This document shows, one piece after another, positions 16,024-26,552 of a stretch of DNA of 64,000 bases. The position numbers were made by a program, and so were the translations under genes. Source of the DNA: JBBRHQ01 sp963815645 (GTDB lineage: Bacteria > Actinomycetota > Thermoleophilia > Solirubrobacterales > 70-9); assembly GCA_963815645.1 (NCBI GenBank), contig CAWFHL010000001.1:1674001-1738000 (forward strand), read 5' to 3'. A model generated the notes under the pieces. It did not search any database, was not told where the DNA came from, and worked only from the letters and a program-made list of their open reading frames with translations. Position 1 is the first letter of the stretch; each line of letters begins with the position of its first letter.

Positions 16024-18084
16024 ATGCAGGCCGCCACGGACACAGTCCGAAGCACCGATATCGACCAGCTCTGCATCAACACGATCCGGACGCTCTCGAT
16101 CGATGCGATCGAGAAGGCCAACTCCGGTCACCCCGGGACGCCGATGGCGCTGGCGCCGATGGCCTACACCCTCTGGCAGCGCTACCTGCGCTACGACCCG
16201 GCCGACCCGATCTGGCCGAACCGCGACCGCTTCGTGCTCTCCGCCGGGCACGCCTCGATGCTGCTCTACTCGCTCCTGCACCTGGCGCAGGTGAAGTCGG
16301 TGGACTCCGAGTACGAGACCCAGGGGGAGCCGGCGATCAGCCTCTCCGACATCGAGAGCTTCCGCCAGGCCGACTCGAAGGCTGCCGGCCACCCTGAGTA
16401 CCACCTGACCTCGGGCGTCGAGACGACGACCGGTCCGCTCGGTCAGGGCATCGCCACCTCGGTCGGTATGGCGATCGCCGGAAAATGGGACCGGGAGCAT
16501 TTCGGCGCCGACCTGTTCGACTTCGACGTCTACGCCGTCTGCGGCGACGGCTGCCTGATGGAAGGGGTTTCCGGCGAGGCGGCGTCGATCGCCGGCCACC
16601 AGCGGCTCGACAACCTCTGCTGGATCTATGACAACAACCACATCACGATCGACGGCCACACCGAGATCGCCTACGAGGACGACGTCGCCGCCCGCTTCAT
16701 CGGCTACGGCTGGGCCGTCAACCGTGTCGGCGACGCCAACGACATCGAGCTGATCGGCCGGGCCTTCGAGCGCTTCAGGGAGGAGAGCGGCCGACCGACC
16801 CTGATCATCGTCGACAGCCACATCGGCTACGGCTCGCCCCACAAGCAGGACACTGCGGCGGCCCACGGCGAGCCTTTGGGAGACGAAGAGGTGCGGGAAA
16901 CCAAGCGGGCCTACGGCTGGCCCGAGGATGCTCAGTTCCTCATCCCGGACGGCGTCTACGAGCACTTCGCCGCCGGGATCGGCGAGCGGGGAGCGCGCCT
17001 TCACGGCGAGTGGCAGCAACGCGTGGATCAGGCCGACGCCGGCCTCTCGGCCCAGATCGACCAGATGCAGAGGCGCGAGCTGCCCGAAGGCTGGGACGCG
17101 GAGATCCCGGACTTCGAGGCGGACGAGAAGGGGATCGCCACTCGCAAGGCCGCCCACCAGGTGCTCAACTCGATCGCCCCCAGGGTTCCCTGGCTGCTGA
17201 GCGGATCCGCCGATCTCACCGGCTCGGCGGCGAGCGGGCTCGACTTCGACGGCGCCGCGGACTTCCAGCCCACCGACCGGGCCGGGCGCGCCCTCCACTA
17301 CGGGATCCGCGAGCACGAGTCGGCGGCGATCTCCAACGGCCTCTCGCTCTCCAAGCTGCGACCGGTCTGGTCCACATACCTGATCTTCTCCGACTACGCC
17401 CGCCCGGCGATCCGGCTCTCGGCGTTGATGGAGCTGCCGGTGATCCACTGGTTCAGCCACGACTCGATCGGCCTCGGCGAGGACGGCCCGACCCATCAGC
17501 CGGTCGAGCAGCTCGCCTCGTTACGGGCGATCCCCAACCTCAACGTGATCCGGCCCTGCGACGCGAACGAGGTCGCCTCCGCCTGGCGAGTGATTATGCC
17601 CCTGCGACACGAGCCGGTGGCGCTCGTCCTCAGCCGTCAGGACATCCCGGTGCTTGACCGCAGCCGCTATGCCTCCGCCGACGGCCTCGCCCGCGGCGGC
17701 TACGTGCTCGGCGACTGTGAGGGCGAGCCCGAGGTGATCCTGATCGGGACCGGCAGCGAGGTTCATCTCGCCGTCTCCGCCTACGAGGAGCTCCTCGCCG
17801 ACGGCGTGCGCGCCCGGGTGGTCAGTCTCCCCTCCTGGCATCTCTTCGATCGGCAGCCCGACGACTACCGCGAGAGCGTCCTGCCCGAGGCGGTAAAGGA
17901 GCGGGTCGCCGTCGAGCAGGCGTCGACACTCGGCTGGGACCGCTACGTCGGCCCCCGCGGTCGGATCATCGCCATGCACACGTTCGGAGCGTCGGCCCCG
18001 CTCAAGGAACTGCTCGACAAGTTTGGGTTCACTCCGGAGAAGGTGGTCGAGGCGGCGCGCGATCTACTGGAGGCAAAGCAATGA
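16024..18084 (+). CDS. tkt: Transketolase
   Basis: Thiamine-diphosphate enzyme of the non-oxidative pentose-phosphate pathway that moves two-carbon units between sugar phosphates. Starting at ATG 16024 it is 686 residues. It shows SGHPGTPMALAPM at the N-terminus, GPLGQGIA, the ThDP motif from CGDGCLMEG to DNNHITIDG (about residues 175-215), and EDGPTHQPVEQ with the catalytic-site Glu/His in the middle domain. Its stop overlaps the ATG of tal (ATGA), and pgi overlaps tal in turn. It is one operon for sugar-phosphate interconversion. Confidence 0.96.
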   Translation: MQAATDTVRSTDIDQLCINTIRTLSIDAIEKANSGHPGTPMALAPMAYTLWQRYLRYDPADPIWPNRDRFVLSAGHASMLLYSLLHLAQVKSVDSEYETQGEPAISLSDIESFRQADSKAAGHPEYHLTSGVETTTGPLGQGIATSVGMAIAGKWDREHFGADLFDFDVYAVCGDGCLMEGVSGEAASIAGHQRLDNLCWIYDNNHITIDGHTEIAYEDDVAARFIGYGWAVNRVGDANDIELIGRAFERFREESGRPTLIIVDSHIGYGSPHKQDTAAAHGEPLGDEEVRETKRAYGWPEDAQFLIPDGVYEHFAAGIGERGARLHGEWQQRVDQADAGLSAQIDQMQRRELPEGWDAEIPDFEADEKGIATRKAAHQVLNSIAPRVPWLLSGSADLTGSAASGLDFDGAADFQPTDRAGRALHYGIREHESAAISNGLSLSKLRPVWSTYLIFSDYARPAIRLSALMELPVIHWFSHDSIGLGEDGPTHQPVEQLASLRAIPNLNVIRPCDANEVASAWRVIMPLRHEPVALVLSRQDIPVLDRSRYASADGLARGGYVLGDCEGEPEVILIGTGSEVHLAVSAYEELLADGVRARVVSLPSWHLFDRQPDDYRESVLPEAVKERVAVEQASTLGWDRYVGPRGRIIAMHTFGASAPLKELLDKFGFTPEKVVEAARDLLEAKQ

Positions 18085-19166
18085 GCAACGAGCGGACTCA
18101 GTCGCTACACGACCTCGGCCAGAGCCTTTGGGTCGACAACATCACTCGTACGATGCTCCGGGACGATGTCCTCAAGGGCTACATCGACGAGCGGTCGCTG
18201 ACCGGGTTGACATCGAACCCGACGATCTTCGACAAGGCCATATCGGGCGGAGACGACTACGACGAGCAGATCGTCGAGTCAAAGGCCACCTCGGCAGAAG
18301 AGACCTTTTTCGAGCTGGCAATCGCGGATCTGACCGACGCCGCCGAGCTGTTCGCTCCGATTCACACACGGACGGACGGCGTTGACGGCTACGTATCCCT
18401 CGAAGTCTCACCGTTGTTGGCCGACGACGCAGAGGCGACCACTCAGCAGGCGGCGAAGCTTCACGCCCAGGCGGGCCGCGACAACATCTACATCAAGATC
18501 CCCGGGACCCCGGCCGGGCTGCAGTCGATCGAGGAGACGATCTACGCCGGCATCCCGGTCAACGTCACCCTGCTGTTTTCGGGGGAGCAGTACCTGGCCG
18601 CTGCCGACGCCTATCTGAAGGGGATCGAGCGCAGGGTTGCCGAGGGTCTCGACCCGAACGTGCCCTCGGTGGCCTCGCTGTTCATGAGCCGCTGGGACGT
18701 CAAGGTCGCAGACAGCACGCCTGCGGAGCTGCGGGGCAAGCTCGGGATTGCGGTCGGCAAGGCCGCCTACCGCAGCTACCGCGAGCTGCTGGCCTCCGGG
18801 CGCATGCAGCGCCTCCAGAACGAGGGCGCCCGCCCGCAACGACTGCTTTGGGCGAGTACGGGGACCAAGGACGAGAGCCTTTCCGACGTGCTCTACATCG
18901 AGGGCCTCGCCTCACCGTTCACGGTCAATACGATGCCGGAGAAGACGCTCGAGGCCTTCGCCGACCATGGCGAGGTCGGCGAGCCGTTGCCGGTCGACGG
19001 CGGCGACGCCGACGAGGTCCTCGAGGCCCACCGCGACGCCGGGATGGAGCCCAACGAGCTGGCCGAGCAGCTCCAGGCCGAGGGCAAGGAGTCCTTCAAC
19101 GACTCCTGGCGCGACCTGATGGACTCGATCTCCTCCGAGCGCCAGCGTCTCGGCGCCGCTGCGTGA
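18081..19166 (+). CDS. tal: Transaldolase
   Basis: Transfers a dihydroxyacetone unit between sedoheptulose-7-phosphate and glyceraldehyde-3-phosphate. The 361-residue protein belongs to the longer TalB-like actinobacterial class. It has LTSNPTIFDKAI near residue 45 and the Schiff-base lysine in NIYIKIPGT (about residue 140), and later LLWASTGTKD. ATG overlaps the tkt stop by four bases, and its own stop overlaps the GTG of pgi. The C-terminal part (after about 300) is acidic and helical, as expected. Confidence 0.95.
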   Translation: MSNERTQSLHDLGQSLWVDNITRTMLRDDVLKGYIDERSLTGLTSNPTIFDKAISGGDDYDEQIVESKATSAEETFFELAIADLTDAAELFAPIHTRTDGVDGYVSLEVSPLLADDAEATTQQAAKLHAQAGRDNIYIKIPGTPAGLQSIEETIYAGIPVNVTLLFSGEQYLAAADAYLKGIERRVAEGLDPNVPSVASLFMSRWDVKVADSTPAELRGKLGIAVGKAAYRSYRELLASGRMQRLQNEGARPQRLLWASTGTKDESLSDVLYIEGLASPFTVNTMPEKTLEAFADHGEVGEPLPVDGGDADEVLEAHRDAGMEPNELAEQLQAEGKESFNDSWRDLMDSISSERQRLGAAA

Positions 19167-20790
19167 GCGGACTTCGCGAGAGCGCCGCCTTCAAGGCGCT
19201 TCAGGCTCACCACCGCGAGGGGATCGGTAAGGCCCACCTGCGCGACCTTTTCGCCGCCGACCCGCAGCGCGGCGAGAAGCTGACCGCCGACGCCGCCGGA
19301 CTCCACCTCGACTTCTCCAAGAACCGGATCGATGATCAGACCGTGCCGCTGCTGGCCGAGCTGGCCAGGGAGCGGGGGATGCCGGAGCGGCGCGAGGCGA
19401 TGTTCGCGGGCGAGCGGATCAACGTCTCCGAGAACCGCTCTGTCCTCCACGTCGCCCTGCGGATGCCGCGGGAGCGCTCGCTGATCGTCGAGGGGTCCGA
19501 CGTCGTCAAGCAGGTCCACGAGGTCCTCGGCCGGATGGGATCGTTCGCCGAGCGGGTGCGGTCGGGCGAGTGGAAAGGGCACACCGGCAAGCCGATCCGC
19601 AACGTCGTCAACATCGGGATCGGCGGCTCCGACCTCGGCCCGGTGATGGCCTATGAGGCGCTCCGGCACTACAGCCGGCGCGAGATGGCCTTCCGCTTCG
19701 TCTCCAACGTCGACGGCACCGACTTCGCCGAGTCCACCCGCGACCTCGACCCGGCCGAGACTCTGTTCATCGTCTCCTCGAAGACCTTCACGACCCTGGA
19801 GACGATGACCAACGCCCAGACCGCGCGCGAGTGGGCGCTGGCCGGGCTCGGCGAAGAGGAGGGGCGATCGCCCGCCATTTCGCCGCCGTCTCGACCAACG
19901 CAGAGGGCGTCTCGGAGTTCGGCATCGACATCGACAACATGTTCGGCTTCTGGGAGTGGGTCGGCGGCCGTTACTCGATGGACTCGGCGATCGGGCTCTC
20001 GACCATGCTGGCGATCGGCGCCGAGGCCTTCGCCGAGATGCTCGGCGGCTTCCACGCGATCGACGAGCACTTTCGCGAGGCGCCGCTGGAGAGAAACCTG
20101 CCGGCGCTGCTCGGCATGCTTTCGGTCTGGTACGGCGAGCTGTTCGGCGCGCAGACGGTCGCGGTGCTTCCCTACGACCAGTACCTGCACCGTTTCCCCG
20201 CCTATCTGCAGCAGCTGACCATGGAGTCCAACGGCAAGCACGTCACCCTCGAAGGGGATCGGGTCGATTACCAGACGGGGGCCGTCTACTGGGGCGAGCC
20301 CGGGACCAACGGCCAGCACTCCTTCTACCAGCTGATCCACCAGGGGACCGAGCTGATTCCCTGCGATTTCATCGGCTTCATGCGGTCGCTGAACCCGCTC
20401 GGGGAGCACCAGGACCTGCTGATCTCCAATGTCTTTGCGCAGACCGAAGCGCTCGCCTTCGGCAAGACGCCGGAACAGGTCGCGGCCGAGGGAACGGAGG
20501 AGTGGTTGATCCCGCACCGCACCTTCGAGGGCAACCGCCCGACCAACACGATCCTCGCCGAGCGGCTGACCCCCGAGACGCTGGGGCAGCTGGTGGCGCT
20601 CTATGAGCACAGTGTCTTCACCCAGGGGGCGATCTGGGGCATCGACTCCTTCGACCAGTGGGGGGTGGAGCTGGGCAAGGCGCTGGCCAAGGCGATCATT
20701 CCCGAGCTGCAGGGCAGCGGTGAGCTCGCCCATGACAGCTCCACCAACGCGCTGATCCGTCGCTACCGGACAGCACGATCCGATAGCTGA
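19163..20790 (+). pseudogene. pgi: Glucose-6-phosphate isomerase (one frameshift)
   Basis: Interconverts glucose-6-phosphate and fructose-6-phosphate, closing the loop between glycolysis and the pentose-phosphate genes around it. Start GTG overlaps the tal stop (GTGA). The first part (IGIGGSDLGP, SSKTFTTLETM) is in one frame up to about 19858. From there the expected sequence continues one frame over: AIARHFAAVSTN, GGRYSMDSAIG, GEHQDLLISN, and DSFDQWGVELGK with the catalytic Lys. One base appears lost in GAAGAGGAGGGGCG. All active-site segments are present and pgi is normally essential for this route, so a sequence error is at least as likely as a real mutation. Confidence 0.9.
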
Positions 20791-20908
20791 GGTGGACCGC
20801 AGGAATCGCCGCTGGTCCGGCGAAGAGGGCAGCCGCAATGTCCTCTGCTCGCTCGCATCACCCTGGCCGCGTCACCGATGGCGGCCGGCTACCGGAAGGA
20901 GACACCAT

Positions 20909-21283
20909 ATGAGAGGCGCTGGCAGTGCCATCTTTGTCGCCATCCTGCTGCTGATAGCGGGAATCCTCAACATCGTCTACGGCATCGCCGCGATTGGCAA
21001 TGCCAACTTCTACGACGGAACGCAGTACGCCTTCTCGAGCCTCCACACCTGGGGTTGGGTAACCGTTCTTCTCGGGGTCATTCAGCTGACTGCGGGGTTC
21101 TCGCTGTTTGGTGGCGGGGCCTACGGACGGGTGATCGGGATCTTCGCCGCATCGATCGGCGCGATCGGCTCGCTGTTTGCAATCGGCGGACCGCATCCGT
21201 TCTGGGCGGTCGGCGTCTTCGCGATCTGCCTGATCTGCATCCACGGCCTCGTCGTCCTCGGCGAGCCCGAGCGCACACCCTGA
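20909..21283 (+). CDS. Small four-helix membrane protein (DUF7144-like)
   Basis: A 124-residue protein made almost entirely of four hydrophobic helices, beginning AIFVAILLLIAGILNIVYGIAAI, with WGWVTVLLGVIQLTAGFSLF and IGIFAASIGAIGSLFAI. It fits a common actinobacterial family of small membrane proteins of unknown role. The start at 20909 is chosen because GGAAGGAGACACC precedes the ATG; the same frame is open upstream but codes for an implausible basic stretch. It stands alone after pgi. Confidence 0.75.
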   Translation: MRGAGSAIFVAILLLIAGILNIVYGIAAIGNANFYDGTQYAFSSLHTWGWVTVLLGVIQLTAGFSLFGGGAYGRVIGIFAASIGAIGSLFAIGGPHPFWAVGVFAICLICIHGLVVLGEPERTP

Positions 21284-21360
21284 GCGATATCACCCATAAA
21301 CCATCGATCAGCCAATTGGTCGGTCGCCATCGCGAGTCGGCATCAAGCTTCTGAGGGCCC

Positions 21361-22182
21361 GTGATCCGTGTCGCGGTGGTCGGGCATGTGGAGTGGGGCG
21401 AATTCGCCCGGGTTGAGCGGGTGCCGGCGCCGGGGCAGATCGTGCCAGCGCTCGCATCCTGGTGTGAGGCGGCGGGCGGCGGAGCGGTAGCCGCAGTGCA
21501 GCTGGCGAAGCTGGCGGGCGAGTGCTTGTTCCTGACCGCGCTTGGCGACGATCGCTTCGGGCATGCGGCGAAGCGAAGGCTTGGGGCGCTGGGAGTTGAC
21601 GTCAAGGCAACGACCCGTAGCGAGCCTCAGCGTCGAGCGTTCGTCCACGTTGATTCAGACGCCGAGCGCACGATCACGACGATCGGCGAGCGCCTCGGGC
21701 CGCGTGGGGATGACCCGCTTCCGTGGGCCGAGCTCGAAGGCGCCGACGCCGTCTATTTCACGGCTGGAGATCCCGGCGCCCTGCGGGCGGCACGAGCGGC
21801 GGGCAAGCTGGTCTCGACAGTACGCGCTGGGGCGCTGGCGGGGGCCGAAGTTCAGCTCGACGCGCTGGTCTCGAGCGCAAGCGATGAGGGCGAGAGATAC
21901 CGGCCCGGCGACATCGATCCACCGCCACTCCTGGTCTTCCGCACGGCCGGGGCCTCCGGAGGCCGGGTGACCGGGGTCGACGGAGGGATCCGACAATGGG
22001 AGGCGGCGCCCCTTCCTGGTCCCCGGATGGACAGCTACGGGGCAGGGGACTCCTTTGCTGCCGGGCTCACCTATGGTCTTGCCGACGGCCGATCACCCGC
22101 CGAGGCAGCCACTCTGGGAGCGCGCTGCGGAGCCGCCTCCCTGACGGGGCGAGGGCCATATGAAGGACAGCTCAGCCTCTAG
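21361..22182 (+). CDS. PfkB-family carbohydrate or nucleoside kinase
   Basis: A 273-residue ribokinase-fold protein. The family's second signature is present as DSYGAGDSFAAGL (about residues 223-235), with the catalytic Asp and anion-hole GAGD. The N-terminus (VGHVEWGEFARV) and GGGAVAAVQLAKL match the first PfkB motif region. It is shorter than many members (about 300), mainly through compact lid segments. Substrate unknown. GTG start. The following gene begins within its last 23 bases, so the two may be coupled. Confidence 0.85.
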   Translation: MIRVAVVGHVEWGEFARVERVPAPGQIVPALASWCEAAGGGAVAAVQLAKLAGECLFLTALGDDRFGHAAKRRLGALGVDVKATTRSEPQRRAFVHVDSDAERTITTIGERLGPRGDDPLPWAELEGADAVYFTAGDPGALRAARAAGKLVSTVRAGALAGAEVQLDALVSSASDEGERYRPGDIDPPPLLVFRTAGASGGRVTGVDGGIRQWEAAPLPGPRMDSYGAGDSFAAGLTYGLADGRSPAEAATLGARCGAASLTGRGPYEGQLSL

Positions 22183-23164
22183 GCGCCTCCGCAATGATGC
22201 AGCGATGAGCAACCCAGGAGAATCCGAGCCCGGCAGGTCGCGGGTCGAGATGACATCGGAGGAGTTCAAGGAGCTGTTCAGGGACGTCTGCAACTGGGGA
22301 CGCTGGGGGGATGGGGACGAGCGAGGGGCGCTGAACGGCCTCACCCCAAACCGGGTCCTCGCGGCCGCCGGGCTCGTCAGCAGCGGCGAGACCGTCACCC
22401 TCAGCCTCCCCCTGAACACCCACCCGGGGATCGACAATCCGGTACCCGCCGAGCATCGGATGACGATGCTCGGTGACGTCGACATCGGCTCCGGGACGAC
22501 GCGCTTTGCCAAGGACTACATCGGCGTCGATTACCACAACGAGTCGCACAGCCACATCGACGCCCTCTGCCATGTCGCCTTCGACGGCGCCCTCTACAAC
22601 GGGCGGCCGATCTCCTCGCTCACATCCGAGGGCGCCACCGCGGACGCGATCGGCGTCCTCGAGAACGGCCTGGTCGGGCGTGGCGTACTCCTCGATGTCC
22701 CCAGGCTGCGCGGGGTTCCCTGGCTAGAGCCGGGCGAGGACGTCAACCCCGAGGACCTGGAGGGCTGCGAGCGCGACCAGGGCGTGAGCGTGGCCGAAGG
22801 GGACATCCTCCTGGTCCGGGTCGGCCACGAGCGACGCCATGCCGAGCTCGGGCCCTGGGAGATGGCCAACGCAAAGGCGGGTCTTCACCCGAGCTGCGCC
22901 CGGTTTCTGGCCGACCGGGGGGTTGCGGTGCTCGGCTCCGACGGCAACAACGACACCGCGCCGAGCACGACCGAGGGGGTGCCCTTCCCGATCCACGTGC
23001 TCGCCCTGAACGCGATGGGCGTCCATCTGCTCGACTATCTGCAGTTCGAAGACCTCGTCCCGATTTGCGAGCGGGACGGGCGCTGGGATTTCCTCTTCGC
23101 CGCAGCGCCGCTGCGGGTCAGCGGCGGCACCGGATCACCGCTCAACCCGATCGCGATCTTCTAG
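22160..23164 (+). CDS. Cyclase-family (kynurenine formamidase-like) metal hydrolase
   Basis: A 334-residue protein of the cyclase family (PF04199), which includes kynurenine formamidase, isatin hydrolase and related amidases or dehydratases. The metal-binding motif is seen as SHSHIDALCHV (HxHxD plus H; about residues 133-143). Other conserved pieces are the N-terminal NWGRWGDGDERGALN and GSDGNNDTAPS. Two starts are possible: ATG 22160, overlapping the kinase gene, or ATG 22205 (MSNPGES). The family core begins after both. Substrate unknown. Confidence 0.85.
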   Translation: MKDSSASRRLRNDAAMSNPGESEPGRSRVEMTSEEFKELFRDVCNWGRWGDGDERGALNGLTPNRVLAAAGLVSSGETVTLSLPLNTHPGIDNPVPAEHRMTMLGDVDIGSGTTRFAKDYIGVDYHNESHSHIDALCHVAFDGALYNGRPISSLTSEGATADAIGVLENGLVGRGVLLDVPRLRGVPWLEPGEDVNPEDLEGCERDQGVSVAEGDILLVRVGHERRHAELGPWEMANAKAGLHPSCARFLADRGVAVLGSDGNNDTAPSTTEGVPFPIHVLALNAMGVHLLDYLQFEDLVPICERDGRWDFLFAAAPLRVSGGTGSPLNPIAIF

Positions 23165-23241
23165 CGGGATCGTCGTCGGGGCGACCCCGGGAGAGCCTGT
23201 TGGATAGCCTCCTCGCCCATGCATCTCGCCGAACGCGAACC

Positions 23242-24666
23242 ATGAGCCCCGCCGAGAAGTCGCACGCTCCCGGGGGCGCGGCCGACGGGCCCCGCCCGGC
23301 CGATGTCCTGGTGATCTTCGGGATCAGTGGCGACCTGGCCAAGGTGATGACCTTTCACTCGCTCTATCGGCTCGAGAAGCGGGGCCTCCTGGATTGCCCG
23401 ATCGTCGGCGTCGCCGTCGATGACTGGACGGTCGATGACCTGCGCGAGCGGGCCCGCAGCTCGATCGAGGCCTGCGGTGAAACGATCGATCCCAAGATAT
23501 TCGAGCGATTTGCCGCCCGGCTCTCCTATGTTTCGGGCGACTTTGCCGACGCCGCAACCTTTGGGCGGGTGGGGGAGGCGATCAAGCGAGCCAAGAGCCC
23601 GGTCTTCTACCTCGAGATCCCGCCGTTTCTGTTCGGGCCGGTGATCAAGGGCCTCGCCGACGCCGGACTGACGAAAGACGCCAGGGTCGTGGTCGAGAAG
23701 CCGTTCGGCCACGACCTCGCCTCGGCCCGGGCCCTGGGCGAGGAGATCCACAGATACATCGACGAGTCGCAGCTATTCCGGATCGACCACTTCCTCGGCA
23801 AGATGGGCCTGACCGAGATCCTCTACCTGCGGTTCGCAAATTCGGTTCTCGAGCCGATCTGGAACCGCAACTACATCGCCTCGGTTCAGATCACCATGGG
23901 CGAGAGTTTCGGCGTCGAGGACCGGGGCCATTTCTATGACCCGGTCGGGGCGCTTCGGGACGTCGTCGTCAACCATCTGATGCAGGTCGTCGGCGCCGCC
24001 GCGATGGAGCCTCCGTCCGGCGGTGATCCCGGCACGCTGAAGGACGGCCTCTACAACGTCTTCAGGTCGATGCCCGAAGCCGACCCCGCGCACTACGTCC
24101 GAGGTCAGTACGAGGGTTATCTGGACATCGACGGGGTCGAAGGCAATTCCAGCACCGAGACCTACGCGGCGCTTCGGCTGGAGATCGAGAACTGGCGCTG
24201 GGCGGGGGTGCCGTTCTTCATCCGCACCGGCAAGTGCCTTCCGGTGACCCAGACCGAGCTGCGGCTTGTCTTCAAGCACCCACCGAAGCTCGGCTTCTTC
24301 CCACGCCGCCCGGATGCCGACCAGCTGGTGATGAAGCTCGACCCCAGCACCGGCGTGCGGCTGCTGGTCGATGCCCAGCGGAGCGGCGCCACGGCGCCTG
24401 AGCAGATCAATCTTGACATGGAGTTCGCCGAGGAGGGTGGGGAGGGCCCGACGCCGTACGAGGTCCTGCTGAAGGCGGCGATGGACGGGGTGAACACGCG
24501 CTTCACCCGTCAGGACTGCATCGATGAGACCTGGCGTGTTCTGCAGCCGCTGCTCGACGCACCGCCGCCTGTGCACCCCTACGCGAAGGGCTCCTGGGGG
24601 CCCGAGGCGGCCGAGAAGCTGGTCGCCGGCCACGGCCGCTGGCACGAGCCCTGGATCGCGTCTTGA
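23242..24666 (+). CDS. zwf: Glucose-6-phosphate 1-dehydrogenase (second copy)
   Basis: A 474-residue paralogue of the zwf at 5.8-7.2 kb. It has VLVIFGISGDLAKVM, VEKPFGHDLA, the active-site RIDHFLGKM, FANSVLEPIWNRN and VPFFIRTGKCL. The two copies share the same core layout but differ throughout, so they are old paralogues, not a recent duplication. Here the gene heads an operon with GH15, GMC and NADH dehydrogenase genes: its stop directly abuts the next reading frame. ATG 23242 is chosen at the start of family similarity; the frame is open upstream. Confidence 0.94.
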   Translation: MSPAEKSHAPGGAADGPRPADVLVIFGISGDLAKVMTFHSLYRLEKRGLLDCPIVGVAVDDWTVDDLRERARSSIEACGETIDPKIFERFAARLSYVSGDFADAATFGRVGEAIKRAKSPVFYLEIPPFLFGPVIKGLADAGLTKDARVVVEKPFGHDLASARALGEEIHRYIDESQLFRIDHFLGKMGLTEILYLRFANSVLEPIWNRNYIASVQITMGESFGVEDRGHFYDPVGALRDVVVNHLMQVVGAAAMEPPSGGDPGTLKDGLYNVFRSMPEADPAHYVRGQYEGYLDIDGVEGNSSTETYAALRLEIENWRWAGVPFFIRTGKCLPVTQTELRLVFKHPPKLGFFPRRPDADQLVMKLDPSTGVRLLVDAQRSGATAPEQINLDMEFAEEGGEGPTPYEVLLKAAMDGVNTRFTRQDCIDETWRVLQPLLDAPPPVHPYAKGSWGPEAAEKLVAGHGRWHEPWIAS

Positions 24667-26552
24667 GCGGCGAGCAGCGCCGGCGCCGCAGAGCGCCGCC
24701 GCGCCCTCGCCATTTCCGCCGATCGCCGACTACGCCTTTCTCTCCAACTGCCACACCGGCGCCCTGATCGCCCCGGACGGATCGGTCGACTGGCTCTGCG
24801 TGCCCAGCTTCGACTCACCGAGCATCTTCGGCAACCTGCTCGACCGCGAGGCCGGCTCTTTCCGGCTCGGGCCGTTCGGCACCAACGTTCCCTCGGCGAG
24901 GATCTACGAGCCGGGGACGAACACGCTCCTGACCACCTGGAAGACTCCGACCGGTTGGGTGATCGTGCGCGATGCCCTGACGATGGGCCCGATCCGCCGT
25001 GAGGACACGGTCACCCCGCATACCCGGCCGCCCGGTGGACGAGGACGCCGATCACCTGCTGGTGCGAACCGTCCTCTGCCTGGACGGCAGCGTCGAGATG
25101 GAGCTGATCTGCGAGCCGCTCTTCGACTACGGCAGCACCCCGGCCGAGTGGACGAAGGTCGATGGCGACGACCACACCGTCGGACGCGAGCGGAGCGGGG
25201 GTCACGGTGCAGGTTGCGAAGCGATATCCCGATGGGCATCGAGGGCGACTGGGTGCGGGGCCGGCATGAGCTCAGGCAGGGCGAGCAGGCCTTCTGCTCG
25301 CTCTCCTGGGCCGAGGAGCTCGACTCCCCCGCCGACGTCGACGAGGCGACCGGGCGACTCGCCGCGACGACCAGCTTCTGGCGGGGCTGGCTCGGCAGGG
25401 CCCGCCTTCCCGACCATCGCTGGCGCGAGCCGATCCAGCGCTCGGCCCTGGCGATCAAGGGCCTGACCTACATGCCGACGGGCGCCACCGTGGCCGCGCT
25501 GACCACGTCCCTGCCCGAGACCCCCGGCGGGGAGCGAAACTGGGACTACCGCTTCACCTGGATCCGCGACTCGACCTTCACCCTGCAGGCGCTGCACTTC
25601 CTCAACCTCGACTGGGAGGCCGACGAGTTCATGCAGTTCGTCGCCGACCTCGAGGCCAACGAGGACGGCGCGCTGCAGATCATGTACGGGATCGACGGGC
25701 GCCGCGACCTCACCGAACGCACCCTCGACGAGCTCTCCGGCTACGCCGGTGCGAGCCCGGTGCGGGTCGGCAACGGCGCCTTTGACCAGCGCCAGAACGA
25801 CGTCTTCGGCGCCGTGCTCGACTCGATTCACCTTCACACCCGGCGCAGCCAGCGACTGCCGCGGCGGCTGTGGCCGATCGTGCAGTCGCAGGCCAAATGC
25901 GCGACCGAGGTCTGGCAGCAGCCCGATCAGGGCATCTGGGAGGCCCGCGGCGCTCCGCAGCACTACGTCTCCTCGAAGCTGATGTGCTGGGTGGCGCTCG
26001 ACCGCGCCGCAAAGCTGGCGGAGATCCGGGGCGACCCGAAGCCGGCCGAGGCATGGCGGGCGACCTCGGAGGAGATCAAGGAGGACATCCTCGCCAACGG
26101 CCTCAGGGACGGCGTGCTGCGCCAGCACTACTGCCACCGACGCGCTCGACGCGTCGACCCTGCTCGCCGCCCTGTTCGGCTTCCTCCCAGGCGACGACGA
26201 GCGGCTGCGGAAGAGCGTCCTGGCGATCGCCGACGACCTCACCGAGGACGGCTTCGTCCTGCGCTACCGGACCGGCGAGACCGACGACGGCCTGTCGGGC
26301 AAGGAGGGCAGCTTCCTGATCTGCTCGTTCTGGCTGGTCTCGGCGCTGGCGATCGTCGGCGAGGAGCAGCGGGCCCGCGACCTGATGGAGCGCCTGCTCA
26401 GCGTCGACTCGCCGCTCGGGCTCTACGCGGAGGAGTTCGACACCGACACCGGCCGCCACCTCGGCAACTTCCCGCAGGCCTTCTCCCACCTCGCCCTGAT
26501 CGAGGCCGCGGCGCGGATCATCCTCGCCGAGCGAATCGAGGAGATCTCCTGA
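24663..26552 (+). pseudogene. GH15 glycosidase, glucoamylase/trehalase-like (several frameshifts)
   Basis: Glycoside hydrolase family 15 removes glucose from alpha-glucans or trehalose. Conserved blocks appear in order: IADYAFLSNCHTGALI, GSVDWLCVPSFDSPS, GERNWDYRFTWIRDSTFTL (the strongest family signature), KEGSFLICSFW with the catalytic acid Glu, and YAEEFD followed by GNFPQAFSHLALI. They lie in three frames with breaks near 25030, 25200-25220 and 26130. The N-terminal start is uncertain: a TTG at 24663 is in another frame from IADYAF. TGA at 26550-26552 overlaps the ATG of the next gene. The actinobacterial form of this architecture is often a trehalase, but specificity cannot be read here. 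Confidence 0.85.

Noticed and set aside
15982..17496. Upstream extension of the rpiA frame antisense to tkt
   Set aside because: Only the part from 15981 down has RpiA similarity; the rest mirrors transketolase codons.
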